Assembly (NCBI GenBank): GCA_030015575.1
Contig: JASDDO010000006.1
Location: forward strand, 381,322,137 to 381,386,136
Reading direction: 5' to 3'
From: Agapanthus africanus
Lineage: Eukaryota > Streptophyta > Magnoliopsida > Asparagales > Amaryllidaceae
Length of the DNA stretch: 64,000 nucleotides
Below, piece by piece: positions 11,155 through 20,499 of the stretch. How positions within the stretch are numbered: position 1 is the stretch's first letter; every line of letters starts with the position of its first letter. The translations under genes were made by a program, and so were the position numbers. The notes beneath the pieces are model-generated. The model did not search any database and was not told where the DNA came from. It saw only the letters and a program-made list of their open reading frames with translations.

Positions 11155-11661
11155 TTACAATGGTAAAACCTCAAATCCAGGACATGGATTGAGGAACTCA
11201 AAAGTGACCTTGTCCAGAACTTTCCAAGCCTGGCGAACAATCCTAGTGTGCTTTCTTTCGCGAGCACGAGCGTCGGGATCCACACGGATGTCCTCCGCCC
11301 TCCGATAGGCAGCAAGTATGGCAGACTGTTGAAAAGCCTGATGCAAAAGATCAATAAGGTTATCTCGCCTTCTCTTTGAGATTAGGCTCATCAAATACAC
11401 CGAGTGCACCTTATCCTCGGCGGCATCCAATGCCCTAAGTGGCACACCAGTACAGAATAAGGGAAGCGCTTCCCAGATGGCTCCTACGATAAACTTCAAG
11501 AGAGAGGAACATCGAGGAAGCAGTTGACCATTGTATGCGTCGAAGCGACTTATAATTTCGACACACTTAGCGTTTGTGAATTCTCGGTCCTGAGAACGGC
11601 CGAGTCGGCGGATGTCTCCGTAAGAGATGATCTCGTCAAGGTCATACATATGGGCGTCCAT
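11155..11661 (-). CDS. Antisense reading frame in the 3' region of element A
   Basis: An uninterrupted 168-codon frame opposite to the element's own strand, between the repeats and the 3' LTR. The product is soluble-looking, with no signal peptide or membrane segment and a basic helical C-terminal half. Its middle (DAAEDKVHSVYLMSLISK) aligns with the antisense frame of element C (NEALDKVHSIFRFGLISK), and its start (LDEIISYGDI) with IEEIITLGDV there. I recall antisense frames between integrase and 3' LTR in other plant Tat elements (maize Grande); equating them is inference. The function is unknown. That it stays open while the gag of the same copy is broken is notable. Confidence 0.6.
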   Translation of the reverse strand: MDAHMYDLDEIISYGDIRRLGRSQDREFTNAKCVEIISRFDAYNGQLLPRCSSLLKFIVGAIWEALPLFCTGVPLRALDAAEDKVHSVYLMSLISKRRRDNLIDLLHQAFQQSAILAAYRRAEDIRVDPDARARERKHTRIVRQAWKVLDKVTFEFLNPCPGFEVLPL

Positions 11662-12318
11662 AACTCCTGAGAAAGAAAACCAACAAGATTAGCGGACAGA
11701 CTGATTAAGCAATTTCTTATTCAAAAACAGGCACATGGAATTAAAACTCCTCGAGAGCAATGCTCTGCAGACAGGAGTGACACTTGTCAGAATCAGTTAT
11801 GAGGGGAATCTAAAGAAATTCTCTGAGAACACTGAGAGCCTTGCTCTGAGAAGATGATATAATCCATCAAAAAATAAAATTCCATTGTTGATCTTCATGA
11901 TCCATGAAAAACTCTTAGAAGTTTTTCTATATGATTTGAAAGGGGCAAAGCCCCATTAATGAATTAAGAAATTATAAATAAAATATTTTTAGAAAGTAAA
12001 AGCTCTATTAATGGAATCCTAAAATGGTTCTCTTTAGATCAAAAATCTATAAAGAGCAACGCTCTGTTAATGGGTAAAACCCTGGTTCATTAAAGTTTTA
12101 AAACTATACCTAAGTTTTAACAGAGTTTTACTCTTGAAAAGTTCTTAAATGCTTAAGAGCAATGCTCTGAATAAGAGATAATTCTCAAGGAGGAGATGAA
12201 AATCATCTAAGGGACCAAAGGTCCTATTTATAGGCATTGAGAGCCGTTTCAACTTCCAAAAGTTGATCCAACGACTGAGATGTTGTCACCGCTGCACTCA
12301 CGTTTGGGGCTACGTAAG
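11662..12318 (+). other. Element A 3' untranslated region with AGAGC-GCTCT palindromes
   Basis: AT-rich and without a gene. Hairpin words AGAGCAATGCTCT or AGAGCAACGCTCT recur near 11755, 11836, 12052 and 12170, similar to the CAGAGCAAAGCTCTG palindromes that open the LTR. Confidence 0.6.
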
Positions 12319-12338
12319 CGCAACGGTGGGGGGGCATT
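12319..12338 (+). other. Element A polypurine tract
   Basis: A G-rich run (GGTGGGGGGG) directly before the 3' LTR start, in the position expected for plus-strand priming. Confidence 0.6.
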
Positions 12339-14826
12339 TGTTTCCTCCAATCAGAGCAAAACTCTGTTTTAAAAGTGAAAATGAAGCGATTCTGCTTCTC
12401 CCAATCAGAGTAAAGCTCTGTTCAAATTCCAAGATTTGGAATGAAGTGACGCTTCCTTCCCCCCCCCCCCAATTAGAGCAAAACTCTGTTTCAAAATTCA
12501 AATTTTAAAATAAATGAAGCAACGCTTCAGATCACTTGTGCTCTGCGCTGCGCGCCACGTGTCAAACAAAGAGCACACGCGCCACGTGTCAAACAAAGCG
12601 CGCTAGAGCGCTGCGCTCTGCGCTGCGCTCGTGTCAAACACAGTTGCGCTGCGCTCTGCGGTGCACGACACGTGTCAAACGCAGGTGCGCTAGCACCAAT
12701 TGCGCCAGCACTGGAATTTAAATAATAAATTATTAATCAGAATTAAAATTCGAGAAAGATCTTTCCAATCTTATTAAAATAAGAAGATTGTCTTCTGTAA
12801 AACAGAGGCCTTAGGATCAAAAGATCCAACGGTGGGGAAATATCCCCAGATCAATCAGAGAAAAATCTATGTAACTAATTTAACAAATCAATTAGCCCTA
12901 TATAAAGGACTCCAAGTCTCAGGGATACAGGGACAGAAGAGAGAGAACCCTCTAAAAACTTTGAAAAAAAACTCAAAGAGAAGAAAGGCAAACTTTTGAA
13001 GAAAGAAGATCATCTTCTTCATCTTTAAAGGTAAAGAATTTGATTCTTGGAAGAACAGAGATGAAAACACCTCATTGAAAGAAGAGTCTCTTCTAAAATG
13101 ATCAAAAATCTAAGAACAAGATCAAGATTTTCAATAAAAAGAAAAAAGATCAAAAAGATCTAATCATAAAAAAGATTAAAAAGAAGTAATTTACTTCATT
13201 CTTAGATCTTTTGATCTATATAAAGGAACAGCCTTTTGATGAGAATAAGAACCATTGGTTCTTGAATCTTGAGGTAAAACCTCTTTTAAGAGAACAAAGA
13301 ACTTGTTCTTTGATCTGAATTTAATCAAGATGCGTTCTGCGCTATTGGACGGTGCCTTGCACTTTTGAAATGCGCGTTTGCCCTCCTTGGACTGGCGCAC
13401 TGCACCAGAGCACGCCACGTATCAACCGCAGAGCAATCTGCGCTTTGCGCTTCTAAAACAACGCACTGCGCTCTTGTTATGGCGCACTGCACCAGAGCGC
13501 GCCACGTGTCATTCGCTGGCGCAGTGCACTGCGCTAACAAACTTGCGCTTAGCGCAGAGCGTGACACGTGTCACTTTTACATGCGCTAGCACATTGCGCT
13601 CTTTAATTGGCGCAAAGCGCCTGACAAGCTACGTGGCGCACTATCAGACCACTATAAATGTTATGCATTATTAAAAAGGGCAGAGCTCAAGTAAAGGTCT
13701 AACAGACCAAATATAAATTCTATGCATTTAATTACAGAGCCCAATGCTATGCATTTTAAAGGGAAGAGCCCAAGTAAAAGCCTAATAGGTAAAACATGAA
13801 TAAAATGTTAAACATTTTCAAATGGACTTAGCCCAATTCTGGCCATGAGTCCTCAATATAAATTGAACTGAGCCCAACCGCTCTTCCAATCAATTTATAC
13901 CCGGTTCGAGGGTACATCTCTTTACTCCTCTGATATCTGCATTGTAATTTCTCAACGTCGTCAGAGAGGTAACGGGTCCCGACAACCACACACTGCTACG
14001 GGCCGTGGGGTCCTTAAACTCATGGACTATGATGTCCTTAACCTCGACCGTGATGTCTTAAAACTAATACCGGACTGTGGTGTCCTTAAACTCATGGACT
14101 ATGACGTCCTTAACCTCGACCGTGATGTCTTAAAACTAACACTGGACTGTGAGGTCCTTAAACGCACGGACTATGATGTTCTTAACCTTGACCGCAATGT
14201 CTTAAAACCAATATTGGACCGCAATGTCCTTAAACTACTTATTGACCGCAATGTCACTAAACTAAACAATAGAGCCCAATTGCTCTCTTGTCGGATCTAA
14301 ACGATCCCGTTAAGTTGATCTTAGTCTAAAATTAGACTAACGTATCCTTAACAAACGTTTAAGTTGATTTTAGCCTCAAATACGGCTAACGTATCCTTAA
14401 ACACAACCCCCCCAAACCCAAATATAAGAAAGATACGGATTTGGACTAGTCCACGCCCTACGGGTGACAACATAAATTAGTCTCTGTATACAATCCACAG
14501 GCAACCAAACACAAAACAAACACCCACGACACGAAATGACCGTCTGGAGAAGGAGAAAGTGGTTACCGCGATGCGGTAGCATAATTAACTGCAGGGGCTT
14601 ACGCCTGCAGGGAAGAGCGTCCCCACAATCAAAAACCCCTCAAATGAGGGGGAATCTGACGAAATCTGCTACATTGACCGCATTCGTTTAAACCTTCGAT
14701 ATATTGTGTCATAAATCAACTTGGCATTTTCGGAGAGGTAGACGGATAGCACCAATTAGCATCTGCCCTGAATTTCAGGCAAGACGGATCTGCGCGGGTC
14801 GCGTCTCCGTTGTTCGGCGGGGAACA
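12339..14826 (+). repeat. Element A 3' LTR
   Basis: 2488 bp, collinear with 962-3394, with small length differences in the GC-rich promoter part. A TATA box is at 12899 and minisatellite units at 14000-14270. It ends GGGGAACA, followed by the target duplication GGGTT at 14827-14831. Confidence 0.92.
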
Positions 14827-14831
14827 GGGTT

Positions 14832-15509
14832 GTTGGATGTTGTTGACGCCGAGCTACCTGCAAGGGAAGTCCCGGGATGGGAAACCACCATAGGACCCTA
14901 CGACAATCAAGTTAGTACCGTAGAATAAGAGCAGGGTAGCGGCGTATCAGAATGAGTTTGAGTTACCTGAGTCGTCTGAAAAGAGGGGTTTATATAGTGG
15001 TTGCATGGAGCGAGCCGGCACGAGATCCTCGCCATTCGTTACTCCCCTGCGTTATACACACGTCGATGGCGGGATCCGTCCATTAATGGCGGGATACTCT
15101 CATTAATAGAAAGACGTGCCAGCGTGGGACGCAGAAAGTAGGGCGGCAGATATTTTGCTTTGGCGAGATACGCGGAGCCGTGGTGGGGGCGCTTGGACCC
15201 CGCGCTCTCGGTTAGTCGGAAAAGCCGAGAAAGCCCAGCCCTGCAACAGCTCGGAGACGAGCCGGGAGGCCGAGAAAGCTCAGCTCTGCAACAGCTCGAA
15301 GACGAGCAAAGGGGTGTAAGTTCGGCTACTGGATGGCTCGGGGACTAGAAGCGGGGGTGTAAGTTCGGAGATGTGGCCCCGAGGAAAGTTCCCAAGGCAC
15401 CAAACTGATTCTACCTCTGTAGCCTCCAAGAGCCTAGTGGACTTACGTGGACGACACGTCATCTGCTACATGTCGTAATATGTGGAATTCCCGTTCATGA
15501 GCCTTATCA
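14832..15509 (-). repeat. Element B 5' LTR, outer part
   Basis: Continues the LTR interrupted by element A. On the minus strand it starts TGATAAGGCTC at 15509, matching the C LTR start TGATGAGGCTC, and shares GCAGATGACGTGTC, a TATA box (CTATATAAACCCC, about 14989-14996) and CCCGGGACTTCCCTTGCAGG. Together with 852-961 the LTR is about 788 bp, near the 816 bp of the C LTR. Confidence 0.85.
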
Positions 15510-16086
15510 GAAAAGTTCAGAAAATTCCTGCACTTGCCATTGAATGAGTCCAACTTTATTACACATTAGTTTTTTCCCCAACATATCAACATGCTATAGC
15601 TTTTTCTGTCATTTTCTCAATTAACATAGATAACGGAAAAGATGAAAATATAATTTAACCGTTCTTCAGTCACAAACGCCTCCGGTATCTTCCCCGGTGA
15701 TCCCTACCCACTTCATTTATTCCACCATCATCTTTCTTGTTTTTATGTTTTATTCCTTTAAAAATCCCATAAATTACAGCAGCTAACAAAATCCTTGATC
15801 TCATATTCAATCCTTTAAATCCCAAATTGCTTTACCTTTCATAGATCTCGGTTCAGTTCATACGTGTAATATAGACAGTGGCAGAACAAAGAAAACGAGC
15901 AACTTAGCTGGCAATCTATAGATACGGCAGGAGAGAGAAGGGAAATCGATGATGATTTTAGTGTTGTAAATTGAATATATATAGTTTATGTCGGGATATC
16001 GGAAAGAATTAATGATTAAGTTGACCCGAAAAATTGATTGATTGAATTTTAGTGAGGATTTATTTTTCCGAACATATTAGTTTTTC
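15510..16086. other. AT-rich flanking sequence without recognised features
   Basis: I see no reading frame of note, no RNA gene and no repeat structure. It may be older host sequence between insertions. Confidence 0.5.
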
Positions 16087-17296
16087 AGGGAAAATGTTTT
16101 TAGGCCCGATCAAAAGACAGTAGTCTTAAGTCCCTAAGATCTAAAAAGTTGGGCGAAAGTTCTTAATACATACTTTTCATGACTTTATGTTCCTAGCTTT
16201 TCTTTTAAACCTTTGATCGATCTATTGGATATTCATAACGCTCTTCTCTGTCCTCATATGCCTTTATGTGTGTGTCAGGTGAAAGGATCAAACTGCCATT
16301 TTCCAACCTGATGATGCTCAATAGTGGCAATCTCCAAGATCAAGACACGTGGCAGGTGACGTGTCCCGGAACTCAGAAGAAAGGGCCCACAGGGACCGAC
16401 CAGGCCATCCTTGTACCCGACCTACAAGCACAAGCTAGCTCTTCTCAGAGCCCCTGAAAATTGGTCTCCTCGGCCTCTCAGCTCGCCCCGAGCTACCACA
16501 GGACCAAGACTCCTCGGCCCTCTCGCTCGTCCCCGAGCTCCCCGGCCGAGGCCCTCATCATCGGTCCTTCGACCGACCGATGGCACCACTCGCAGACGTA
16601 ACCGCCGCTCCGCGAATCTCGCCGTGCGCGAGATCTCCGCCGGCCACATCTCGCGTTCCACGCCATTGCGGTCCCCATTAACGAGCCTGTCTCGCCATTA
16701 ATGGGAAGATCCGCTTATCACGCGGGCGTGACGTCGGGAACGTAACGGCCGGCGTGATTCTCGCGCCTGCCCCCGCATGCTGCCTCCGCTATATAAACCC
16801 TCATCACAGAGAGGTCAAGTAAGCCATTTTTACTCCGCTTAGCCGTTACTCTGCTCGGATCTCGTACTAACTTGATCGTCGGAGGGTCCTCGGTGGTACC
16901 AAACCACCCCGGGACTTCTTTGCAGGTACTCGGCGTTAAACTCCCCAAGTCACCAATCTCCTCAAAACCCATTGAGACCCACACGCAACAGGAGATCACC
17001 TCAGAAAAACAACGGGGGATCGACGGAAGACAACATCTGAGGAAGACCCGAAATGGAATTCCATCACAACCACTGCACATAAGCTATTAACTACTCCACA
17101 TGCTATATGCAGCAGTTAATATTCTATATATACTAATTAAGAGAGAAGAACATTTACGTGTATTTAACAAATTGAGCAAAGAATAGGGACCTTTAAATAT
17201 GAAAAGTTTGTAATAGAGGTTTTTGGCTAACTTTTTAGATCGCAGGGGCCTAAGCCTACCATCTTATTTTCCTAGCGGTCTAGAACCATTTTTCTC
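16087..17296. mobile_element. Mutator-like MITE interrupted by a solo LTR
   Basis: 16088-16200 and the reverse complement of about 17180-17296 align over about 110 bases, sharing GATCTAAAAAGTT, ACTTTTCAT and a GRGAAAAATG terminus, at roughly 70% identity by eye. They form long terminal inverted repeats. Outside them are near-identical 9-base sequences, TAGTTTTTC (16078-16086) and TAGTTTTTT (17297-17305), as expected for a Mutator-type duplication. Without the solo LTR and its duplication the element is about 447 bp and has no coding capacity. Confidence 0.65.
16309..17066 (+). repeat. Solo LTR of the B/C Gypsy group
   Basis: 758 bp starting TGATGATGCTC and ending CCATCA, flanked by a perfect duplication CAACC (16304-16308 and 17067-17071). 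It shares the C LTR landmarks: GGTGACGTGTCCCG near the start, CTATATAAACCC at 16790, TTGATCGTCGGAGGGTCCTC and CCGGGACTTCTTTGCAGG. It has no internal region, so it was left by recombination between two LTRs. Confidence 0.9.
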
Positions 17297-17305
17297 TAGT
17301 TTTTT

Positions 17306-17587
17306 TTAATGAAATATGAAGAATGATTAGGGCAGCACAAAAGAGAAGGGTTAAAGATGAAGAACCAGCCTGGGGTAAATATATTGCCTCAGCATGTGCA
17401 AGTCACATGGGAAATTTTTCCAATTATTCTCACGGCAAAAGTAGCAAATTGCTATTGAGCAAAATTTTATGGCACTGAAGAGCAGGGAAAAACAATTAAC
17501 AGTTTGTCCTGAAAAAAGCATGTGCAAGTCACATGGGAACAGGCATATCAAATGGTTATTCTGAGAATAATGCATATTTATTTTAAC
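17306..17587. other. Intergenic sequence with a 21-base direct repeat
   Basis: GCATGTGCAAGTCACATGGG occurs at about 17393 and 17519, roughly 127 bases apart. No gene is seen. Confidence 0.5.
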
Positions 17588-17596
17588 CCTTTTTTT

Positions 17597-17858
17597 GGAA
17601 AAAAAAACTCATATGGAAACCTATCGATAAAACTTTTTATAAGGAGGAGGTGAAACCGTACACGTGGCAGATTGGATGTGAATCTCAAAGATAAAGAAGT
17701 CCCCAAAAAAAAGAATCTCAAAGATTGGGTGTGAAACCGTACATGTGGCAGATTGGGTAGTGATTGAGTGTGAATCTCAAAGATAATCTGCCACGTGTAC
17801 GGTTTCACCTCATTTCTGTAAAAGGTTTTATAAATAGGTTCCCATATGATTTTTTTCC
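17597..17858. mobile_element. Small Mutator-like MITE
   Basis: About 262 bp with inverted repeats of about 85 bases at the ends: GGAAAAAAA, then CATATGG, then GGTGAAACCGTACACGTGGC read inward from both sides. The interior is further copies of GTGAATCTCAAAGAT and GTGAAACCGTACATGTGGC. Near-identical 9-base flanks, CCTTTTTTT (17588-17596) and CCTTTTTGT (17859-17867), fit a Mutator-type target duplication. It has no coding capacity. Confidence 0.7.
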
Positions 17859-17867
17859 CCTTTTTGT

Positions 17868-18316
17868 TGCTCCTTGAAAATTTACATGGGAGGGAGAGAG
17901 AGAAAGAAGGAGAAGGAGAAGTTGCTCTAAAACTTCAATCTTAGATTGAACCAAACCATGCACAAGAGTGACAAAAAGGGCATCTTTCACTAGAACCACC
18001 GACATTGCCTATATTGGTTAATGGACAACCAAATCTTAAAAAGATAATTTGGATCCAAATGATGAGAGTCCTGTACCATTACAAACAAATGTTGCATCTA
18101 TTTCCCCAAAATCTTAGCTAAACCCTTTATGTGCTTTTGCTCTTATTATTACATATATATATCTCTGTCCATAGAAAGAGCCATAAGTTAGGTAGCCCAT
18201 CAACTTCTCTCCTTTATAATACACACGTGCATCCATAGCTTCATCAACCAAATAAAATAAAATAAAACTTTAGGAATGGTCGGCAATATTAGTAGGTTAT
18301 TTTTAAAAAATATAAC
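17868..18316. other. AT-rich flanking sequence, no recognised feature
   Basis: Includes short AT microsatellite-like stretches near 18150. No frame, RNA gene or repeat is supported. Bases 18312-18316 (ATAAC) abut element C and pair with GTAAC at its other end, four of five matching. Confidence 0.45.
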
Positions 18317-19132
18317 TGATGAGGCTCGATATCGTTGATTTTCTAGATCGTGACACATGGCGGATGACGTGTCCCGAAACTAGCAACAAAGGACCAGGAA
18401 CAGTACGTCGGTAGAATACTCCGGGTCTGTGGCCCATGAACGTGGCTGACCTTCTGCGACCGACCACACCACTCCTGTGCCCGCCTTACAAACAACCGTT
18501 GGCTCACCTCCGAGCCCCCTGCACAACTGGCCTCCTCGGCCCTCTCAGCTCGTCTCCGGGCTATCGCAGAACCAAGATACATCGGCCTCCCGCTCGTCCC
18601 CAAGCCTCCCGCCGAGCTCATCTTCCTCGTTCTCATCGACCAACCAACGGCACCAATCGTTGGCGCAACCGTCTCACCCCCGTGAATCTCGCCATGCATG
18701 AGATATCTGCCGGCCACGTCCCGCGTTCCCCGCCATCACAATCCCCCATTAACGAGCATGTCTCGTCATTAATGCGGGATCCCACCTATCACGCGGGCGT
18801 GACGCCGGGAGCGTAACGGCAGGCGTGATTCTCGCGCCTACCTGCCTGTTGCCACCACTATATAAACCCCTCTTTCAGACGATTCAAGCAAGTTATTCTT
18901 TCCTCACTAGGCCGTTACTCTGCTCAAATATCCGGTCTAACTTGATCGTCGGAGGGTCCTCGGTGGTACAACCATCCCGGGACTTCCTTGCAGGTAGCTC
19001 GGCCTCAACCATCCCAAACCCATTGAGATCCACACGCTTCAGGAGACAACCTCCAACTCAATCTCAGCCGTCCATCGTCGCTCGCAGCAGATCTATGGAA
19101 GGTAACATCTTGACGAAATCCGACATCCGTCA
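18317..19132 (+). repeat. Element C 5' LTR
   Basis: 816 bp, TG...CA. A TATA box (CTATATAAACCCC) is at 18859-18866, followed by the conserved TTGATCGTCGGAGGGTCCTC, so U3 is about 540 bases and R plus U5 about 240. Confidence 0.9.
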
Positions 19133-19134
19133 GC

Positions 19135-19152
19135 TGGCACCGTCTGTGGGAA
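19135..19152 (+). other. Element C primer-binding site
   Basis: TGGCACCGTCTGTGGGAA, two bases after the LTR end, as in element B. Confidence 0.8.
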
Positions 19153-19197
19153 GGTCTTGATTCCACTGAACAAAGTTCACCTTCCGATCTCAACTCA

Positions 19198-20100
19198 ATG
19201 GCGAGCGATCACCGCGACGATCCAAGCGCTAGCCGCCGCCTCCCCCACAACCGAGGTGCGGATGAATCTCCTCCCCCGAACGCCATCAATGCCCTAGCCG
19301 TCCGGATAGATCAACTCGCGTCTGTCGTGGATGCACTCGTCCATGTCCAAACGGCGGGGCAAGCTCCCCAGGTCGCCGCTCCCCCACCTCGGGACCGGGA
19401 CCCCTACAGAGGGAGAGAAGACTCTGCTCGCGTCGGTACTACCGACCACCGCCTCACTGCCTCCCACGGCCGCAGATCTCCCGGGCCAACATATTCCATG
19501 ACCCGCTGGGCGCCCCACAGTTCAACACTGAGGTCCATCGCCAGAGCGCCTCTCCCCGAGCCTCATCGCGCCCCTGTCCCTCCCGAAAAGGTGTCGGTTA
19601 GCTCGCCTGCGCCCAGGCATGACCGACACCCTCTCCCTCGGCGGGGTCACACGGACAGGACTCGTCACGACGACTTGAGGACTATCTCGCCAGGGGACCT
19701 AAGAAAACTCATCGAAAGGAACCAGGGCTCATCAAAGATCATGGTCATGTCGATGGGGGGTACGTCGAGTACTTACGAGACTCAGCACCCCACGTCGGTC
19801 GTGGAGCCCAACAGCCGTCCGAGGAAGAAAGCCAGAGAGACCGAGCCGATCATTTTTTACGACGGGGACCTCCATGGCATATCCCTGCCCCACAACGACC
19901 CTCTGGTGATTACGGCTTGGGTCCACCAATACGAGGTGCATAGGATATTGGTCCACTCGGGAAGCTTGGCGGACATTCTCTTCTACGACTGCATTCGGCG
20001 TATGGGGCTCACCCTAGCAGACCTAAGGCCGACCTCCTACGTTCTTTCAGGATTCACCAACCACTCCATCCCGATGGAAGGGGTAATCACTCTGTAGTTT
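19198..20100 (+). pseudogene. Element C shortened gag joined to aspartic protease remnant
   Basis: The start lies 63 bases after the primer site. The first about 130 codons are a Pro/Arg-rich Gag N-terminus with INALAVRIDQLASVVDALV predicted to be helical. The capsid-like central domain expected next is missing, so an internal deletion is likely. The last about 100 codons are a retropepsin-type protease: IIFYDGDLHGISLPHNDPLV, then the active-site region HSGSLADIL, where the family usually has DxGSSADIL. The copy is broken. It is followed by RT remnants on the same strand. Confidence 0.8.
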
Positions 20101-20499
20101 AACGTCGGGGAGGTCGGCCGTACGCGAACGGCGCCTGTGTAATTCATCATAGCAAGAGTCCCATCGGCCTACAATATCCTCCTCGGCCGCCCAACGCTGA
20201 ACTCCCTCCGGGCCCGGATATCGACCTACCACCTGGTGATGAAGTTCCCTTTCGACCAAGGCGGGATAGGTCGGGTCTATGGAGACCAGCGGATTGCAAA
20301 GGTTTGCTTCACTGCAACATCTTCATCTTGGCGGCCAACCGACGATGTCGAGGGTGAAGGTGACATCAGGGGTTCTCTGGACACTCGAGACGAGCAAAAA
20401 GAGGTCCGAGGGACCCCAGTGGAGCCACTGACAAAGGTCCCCCTCGTAGAAGAGGACGGCGAAAAAATCGTTCAAATCAGTTCGCTTCTGAGAGGAACT

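Larger units (their letters stand above)
962..14826 (+). mobile_element. Element A: non-autonomous gag-only Ty3/Gypsy LTR retrotransposon
   Basis: A 13.9 kb element with two LTRs of about 2.4-2.5 kb (962-3394 and 12339-14826), each starting TGTYTCC and ending GGGGAACA. It is flanked by a perfect 5-bp duplication, GGGTT, at 957-961 and 14827-14831. A primer site follows the 5' LTR and a G-rich polypurine tract precedes the 3' LTR. Between them are a decayed gag, several blocks of tandem repeats and one antisense reading frame. No RT, RNase H or integrase is visible. LTRs, leader and gag resemble element F. By eye, sampled LTR stretches differ by about 6-7%, suggesting an age of a few million years at usual plant rates. 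It is inserted in the 5' LTR of element B. Confidence 0.93.
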
